DNA from: Collybiopsis luxurians FD-317 M1
Taxonomy: Eukaryota > Basidiomycota > Agaricomycetes > Agaricales > Omphalotaceae
Reading direction: 5' to 3'
NCBI GenBank assembly: GCA_000827265.1
Contig: KN834828.1
Location: forward strand, 122,846-186,845
Length of the DNA: 64,000 nt
Made by a program: the position numbers and the translations under genes. Positions within the stretch are counted from its first letter, which is position 1. Each line of letters starts with the position of its first letter. This document shows positions 59,661 through 64,000 of the stretch, piece after piece. The notes under the pieces were generated by a model, which was given only the letters and a program-made list of their open reading frames with translations, did not search any database and was not told the DNA's origin.

Positions 59661-62600
59661 TGACTATTATTGTAAGTTTATTGCAGTCAATGGAGCCACA
59701 TGCATAGCATCGGGTGCCAATCGTACACTTGAAACTTTGACTTTCGGGTGATAGCGCTATACCTTCAGTCCTGAAACGGCATAGGTTATAGTGGGTTATC
59801 AATCGGTTATCCCTGACAATCGGAATAAATTCAGCTCAATGTAAGCTGGGTCCAATCGGGCATAACGGTTTTCGATCCGGGACGGTATTTCCAGTGCGGG
59901 TTCCAGAGTGATGGTGGTATACAGCGTGCTGCCGCGCAAGATTATGTATCGAAACCTGCATCCGCGTCTTGTTCAAGAGGCGACATGATGTCGTTGAAGG
60001 TAGATGAACAAGATGACAATGCGACGACAGGTAAAATGCATCGTAAGGATAGCATGATCTACTCAGACGCATTTGAATCATAGGACCGGGATACAGCGTG
60101 GAAAGAAAAGGCGACTTCTGCGCCTCCTTGCAGAAACCATTCCTATGTTGTTACTGAAGATTAACGGGAAGGTAAGCAGGTCTAGTATACTGACTACCTT
60201 CATGGAATCTATCATTTCAGGCGGACTGAAAAAACTGCCCTCGCTACAGCCCTAGAATTTCTGACAGCTACATAATATCCGACTCGAAGGGATCCGAAAT
60301 TCTGTAATGAGGGTGAGACAAAAAGAGAAAGCTTAAAAAGTCCGACTCGGATACCTAGGCTCATGCTTGTCTTCTGATTGGCTTGTTCGTGTTTAATTCC
60401 GAAAACAACGGTTGAAAGTGCTTAATGCACCAGTCGCGAAGAGGCTAAGATCGAGAGGTGATGAGGTAAAAGATATTAAGTTTAACCTAGAGTTCGCAAA
60501 TGGCCGCAGATACTACTCGGCTGTTACAACGTACAGAGCACTAGTGTCATAGAGCTAAGGTGGTGGTTCCCCACCCACAGCTGACGGCCTCCACCCAATC
60601 CGTGCCACTTCCTGTGTTTGTCCTTACCGTGTCTTATCCTTCTGCTTTTCTCCTATAGTCTTTGCCCCATCCTTCGTCCCCCTCTCCTCTCCATGTCCCA
60701 CTCGAAACATACCTCGCATCCAGTGCAGTCTCAAGCCCACCCGTAGCCTAATTTGTCTCTTCAAAACGACTACCGTGACGTGCCCATCCAATGGATTCAC
60801 CCAGAGCTGAAGAGCTTGACATCAACGAGGGACGGGGTGTGACGTGCGGAGGAGTCTAACCACAGGAGCTGTGATAGTGGTTTTGATGAGGAGTGGAAGG
60901 AGGAGTATGAATGTCAGGCAGCAGATGAAGAACCGGAAGGGCATGCAGAAGTAGAAATCAACGACGAAGCAAGCCCTGCCGCGGGGATGAAGATACTGAA
61001 GCGGTGAATGCCGATGGAAATAGGTATCGATATTGGAGTTCGAGTTGGTCGTAGACAACTACCGCTAACTCTGTTAACACTGCCCTTACCATCGTTCGTC
61101 TCCCCGATCTGAGCAGCCTGCGCGTCCTCCACCTACATCTCCGATGCCGCGTCGAACTTCCAGAAAACCCAAGCGGTGAGCTCCTCTTGATGTAAGTTCA
61201 TCGTCCTTGGTTCCGACAACGCCGTGGACCGATCACGTAAAGCCGTGGTCAATAGATATGGAGCATATGCAGCGGATAGATTTAGTGTCTGCGTTGGATG
61301 AGTGGGAATAGTGTGAGAGACTTGAGTTTGGGTGAGGTCTGGGTTCATGATCAAGCGTGAGAGAGCAGGAAGAAGAAGAGAAGGAGAAATAAGGCGCTGT
61401 CGATATTAAGCAAGTACGGTTTCGTCTGAGGAGTCGCCAGAAGTCGCGGTAGTCGAACCAGGCTTTTTGAACTCAGCAGTGCACGTCACCGAGGGTAATA
61501 CGTACCTTCGTTTGAGTCGACATCTACGTCCAGGTAGAGGCGAAAGTTTGGATTTGGGACGCCAATGATTCCTATGAAACGACTTCCTAGAGGCAACGCG
61601 CAAGCTATTCGACCCCAGAATAAATATGCGAACCAGGGACGTACATTTATGATCCCAGATTCTATTGAGTTTTTTTCTTGCCTCTTTCCCCTCCAAATAC
61701 GCACTATTTCCGAGAGCAAGCCGTCGATATCCTCTTTGCATTCGCAGGCTACGGCAGCATCTTTTCAGGCAACTTTGCTTGTTCTTGTTTCGGATACTCT
61801 GCACGAAGGCCGCGGACCAGCCTTGTATTACCGTGGTCGGCGGATATACATATGCAGCGAGTCAGATGAAGCTGAGCCTCGGAGAGGAATGGCCGCGTGA
61901 CGAGCGCTTAGCTCTTAGCGTCTGCCAGTGCATTCTCACGCATCAAATTCTCCAGGAACGGGCTAGAATTACTCCACGCTCACCCACCCTTTCCCTTCTC
62001 ACCCCTCTCCTTGAGCTATCTATACTTAGAAAAAAACAATCAGGATTCCAACGAGAACTCGAGAGTTTCGGTACGATACTATCTTTCAGTCAATCAAGTA
62101 CTTCCCGCCCCTGAATTGAAGTACTACCCTCACTAATAGTCATGAGTCGCATCTGGAACTGGAATGGATTCTTTGCACAATAATAAATGTTATTTGAAAA
62201 CTGCAATATGCTGAGAATGCGCCCAAACTGCTGATGTTTCATTTTCGAGTTTTATGACTCACCCATTCCATCAACCAGTAGCCTTACCCCTCGAGCCCTC
62301 GTACAGTCTACGGACTCGGATATATATGTTTCAATAACAAAAACATACAGCGTATCAAGACCTTACTCAGATCCTCTCGGCGTTGACCGACACACGACGC
62401 TCGTCCCGCATGGTTAGCTCGGTTCTGCTTTATGGAGAATTCCCACAGCTTTGGACCCCTAGACCCGAAACATTTTAGTGCTACATTCAGCGCTTCTGCT
62501 GAAGCAAGAACATTAGAATTGACAATCTTCAATGCAGTGCGGCTTTTGTTTCACGGACAAGTCGGCAGTGGTGTTTTGATTGACGCCTTTAGGCCTGGCT

Positions 62601-62941
62601 CTTCTTCGGATCCCTCGACACACTATTCAGGAGGCTGCGTTCGTTCCTTCCACCAGAGCGGAACTATTCCTCCCTCCATGCACAATGAAGCCGCTGATCA
62701 GATAGACTAAGAGTGAAACCACATCGTTGGAACATGCAAGTTGCGCTGCCTCCGATGATAGACCAAGAAGGCGCAGGTTTTATGTCGCGAGGTATAAAAG
62801 ACTATCGATGGAAAGTGTTAGCCCCAACTCTCGGCTGGTCCGTTGGTTGTCGTTAGAACTTACCTTCGAGTTGATCTCGACTCTCGTCTCTCCCTTCAGG
62901 CTTCCTACTTTCTTTTTTCAGGATTTATTTTATTTTCCAGA
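59661..62941. other. 3.3 kb with only weak ORFs
   Basis: A 71-aa minus-strand ORF begins at ATG 61348 (MNPDLTQTQVSHTIPTHP, later NLHQEELTAWVFWKFDAASE). It may splice to a downstream hydrophobic or Ser/Pro-rich piece (60822-61132), because a donor and an acceptor are present, but I recognise no family. The plus-strand ORF 61665-62114 overlaps antisense ORFs and has no domain. The last 500 bp before the chitosanase gene are the region that is duplicated upstream of the pseudogene at 52.3-52.8 kb. Confidence 0.4.
60822..61348 (-). CDS. Hypothetical small protein (weak)
   Basis: The ATG at 61348 opens 71 codons, with a possible donor (GAGAT/GTAGGT) near the stop and an acceptor (GCGGTAG) about 80 nt on. 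Depending on the join, the second exon is Ser/Pro-rich or hydrophobic (FFICCLTFILLLPLLI). There is no recognised domain and no homologue that I can name. Reported because composition in the first exon looks protein-like; it could be spurious. Confidence 0.25.
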
Positions 62942-63994
62942 ATGTTCATTCATTCATTCGCTCGTTTCGTATCTCTTCTCGCGATTATCTCTCTGGTTCT
63001 GGCAGTTCCTATACCCAAAGGGCACGGCGACGGCGGCGATAGTAACTCGAAGAAGAATCAGGGAAACAACTCGGATTCAACTTCGGACTCGAGTTCCGGT
63101 TCAAATTCGAACTCAAGCGCCTCTAGTAGCACCAGCGGCGCTTCCTTCGCTGCCGACCCATCCATAGATGTCGCTTCTATTCTCAAGGCTGTACAAGCTG
63201 CTACATCTAAACCGGTGTCGGGGGGTAAATTCGGCACTGGGCATGGTAAAGATACTCAGATATATCAATTGGATGCTGAGGGTAGCTCTGGCTCGGTGTT
63301 CGCCTTTACGGCGGACATGGACGTCGATTGCGATGGTACAGATGTGAGTGTAATCATCCAATCATACTCATCCATCACTTTGAATCCCGGGCTAACCAAA
63401 CTTGTTTCGTACGTGTCCAGTATCAATGCAAGGTTTGTTTTTCCGGTCAGATTATCGAGTTGACCTTTCATGTCATTTATCTGATCTTCAGGGTAATGGT
63501 GACGGACAGAAAGAAACAAGCTATGGCGCACTTTCAGCAAAGCGAGTTCCATTCTACGTCATTCCACAATCTTTTGTGGACAAGGAAAAGATCAAAGGAA
63601 ACTCCCTTGGCGCCATCATATGCAACAACAAGATGTATTATGCTATCATGGGTGATACCAAGTATGTTTGTCCGCATAGCCTCACAGAAAACATGCTGAT
63701 AAGAGATTTTCCCGTAGCGGTGATTCTCCAGAGGTCATTGGCGAAGCCTCGTGGTTAATGGCTCAAACATGTTTCCCGAATGACGGTTTAGATGGAGCGA
63801 AAGGACATGATACATCCGATGTGACCTGTAGGTTGCCTTCTTGGCAAGAAATCTTGGCGATATTTACATTTTGCGATTTAGATATCTCCTTCGTCTCTCT
63901 CGTTTCCAGTGGCATTGATGAAAAGTCTCCTACAATCGACTTAAACGCGTTGAAGGAGCTTGGCGATAAGACGATGAAAGCATTTAAGGTATAA
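62942..63994 (+). CDS. Secreted GH75 chitosanase
   Basis: Endo-chitosanase of glycoside hydrolase family 75, cleaving partly deacetylated chitin outside the cell. ATG 62942 opens a signal peptide (MFIHSFARFVSLLAIISLVLA), followed by a Ser/Asn/Gly-rich linker (about 63,020-63,140). The catalytic domain reads FAFTADMDVDCDGTDYQCKG, GDGQKETSYGAL, VPFYVIPQSF, LGAIICNNKMYYAIMGDTNG, PEVIGEASWLMAQTCFP and GHDTSDVTY. The Asp in GDTNG and the Glu in GEASW are the expected catalytic pair. Four introns: at 63343, 63433, 63662 and 63829 (approximate); a 12-nt exon encodes YQCK. The C-terminus LNALKELGDKTMKAFKV and TAA at 63992-63994 fall 6 bp before the window edge; GTATAA there could instead be a donor, so the end is slightly uncertain. 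Confidence 0.88.
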
Positions 63995-64000
63995 ACAAGC

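Overview
The window is nuclear DNA of a filamentous basidiomycete, most likely an Agaricomycete mushroom. The evidence is intron-dense genes (introns of about 50-60 nt with CTAA(T/C)-type branch points), typical basidiomycete families (DUF6534 membrane proteins, GMC oxidoreductase, GH75 chitosanase, an NRPS-like A-T-R reductase, a fungal flavin halogenase), an intron-bearing tRNA-Gln, and decayed Ty3/gypsy and PIF/Harbinger transposons. Species cannot be read from the sequence.

Layout. 1-10.6 kb is a nested transposon block. A decayed Ty3/gypsy retroelement lies on the minus strand and runs off the left edge. It is interrupted by a PIF/Harbinger DNA transposon (about 4.9-7.75 kb) and by a roughly 615-bp element with long terminal inverted repeats and a degenerate telomere-like core (about 1.20-1.82 kb). 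10.6-15.9 kb has no gene I can recognise. 15.9-18.5 kb is a secreted GMC (aryl-alcohol-oxidase-like) oxidoreductase. 21.2-22.6 kb is an alpha/beta hydrolase on the minus strand. 25.8-29.0 kb is a secreted copper amine oxidase, followed by tRNA-Gln and a very small secreted-peptide gene (29.65-29.83 kb). 31.0-32.4 kb is a single-pass Ser/Thr-rich surface protein.

The heart of the window is 33.0-44.5 kb: an adenylate-forming reductase (A-T-R) and an O-methyltransferase on the minus strand, and a flavin-dependent halogenase diverging from the methyltransferase across an 887-bp shared promoter that carries inverted GGAATTGT motifs. Together these look like a small biosynthetic cluster able to reduce an aryl acid to its aldehyde, O-methylate a phenol and halogenate the ring. 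With the GMC oxidase nearby, a chlorinated anisyl (chloro-methoxybenzaldehyde-type) product is a reasonable but unproven hypothesis.

To the right are duplicated genes: two DUF6534 membrane proteins in opposite orientation (46.6-48.2 kb plus strand, 58.0-59.6 kb minus strand), a second copy of the alpha/beta hydrolase (55.6-56.9 kb), and a decayed GH75 chitosanase copy (about 52.3-53.6 kb) of the intact gene at the right end (62.9-64.0 kb). A mariner-like MITE lies at 50.37-50.66 kb. Exon boundaries were worked out by hand from splice consensus and protein continuity; start codons and exact intron edges should be treated as models.
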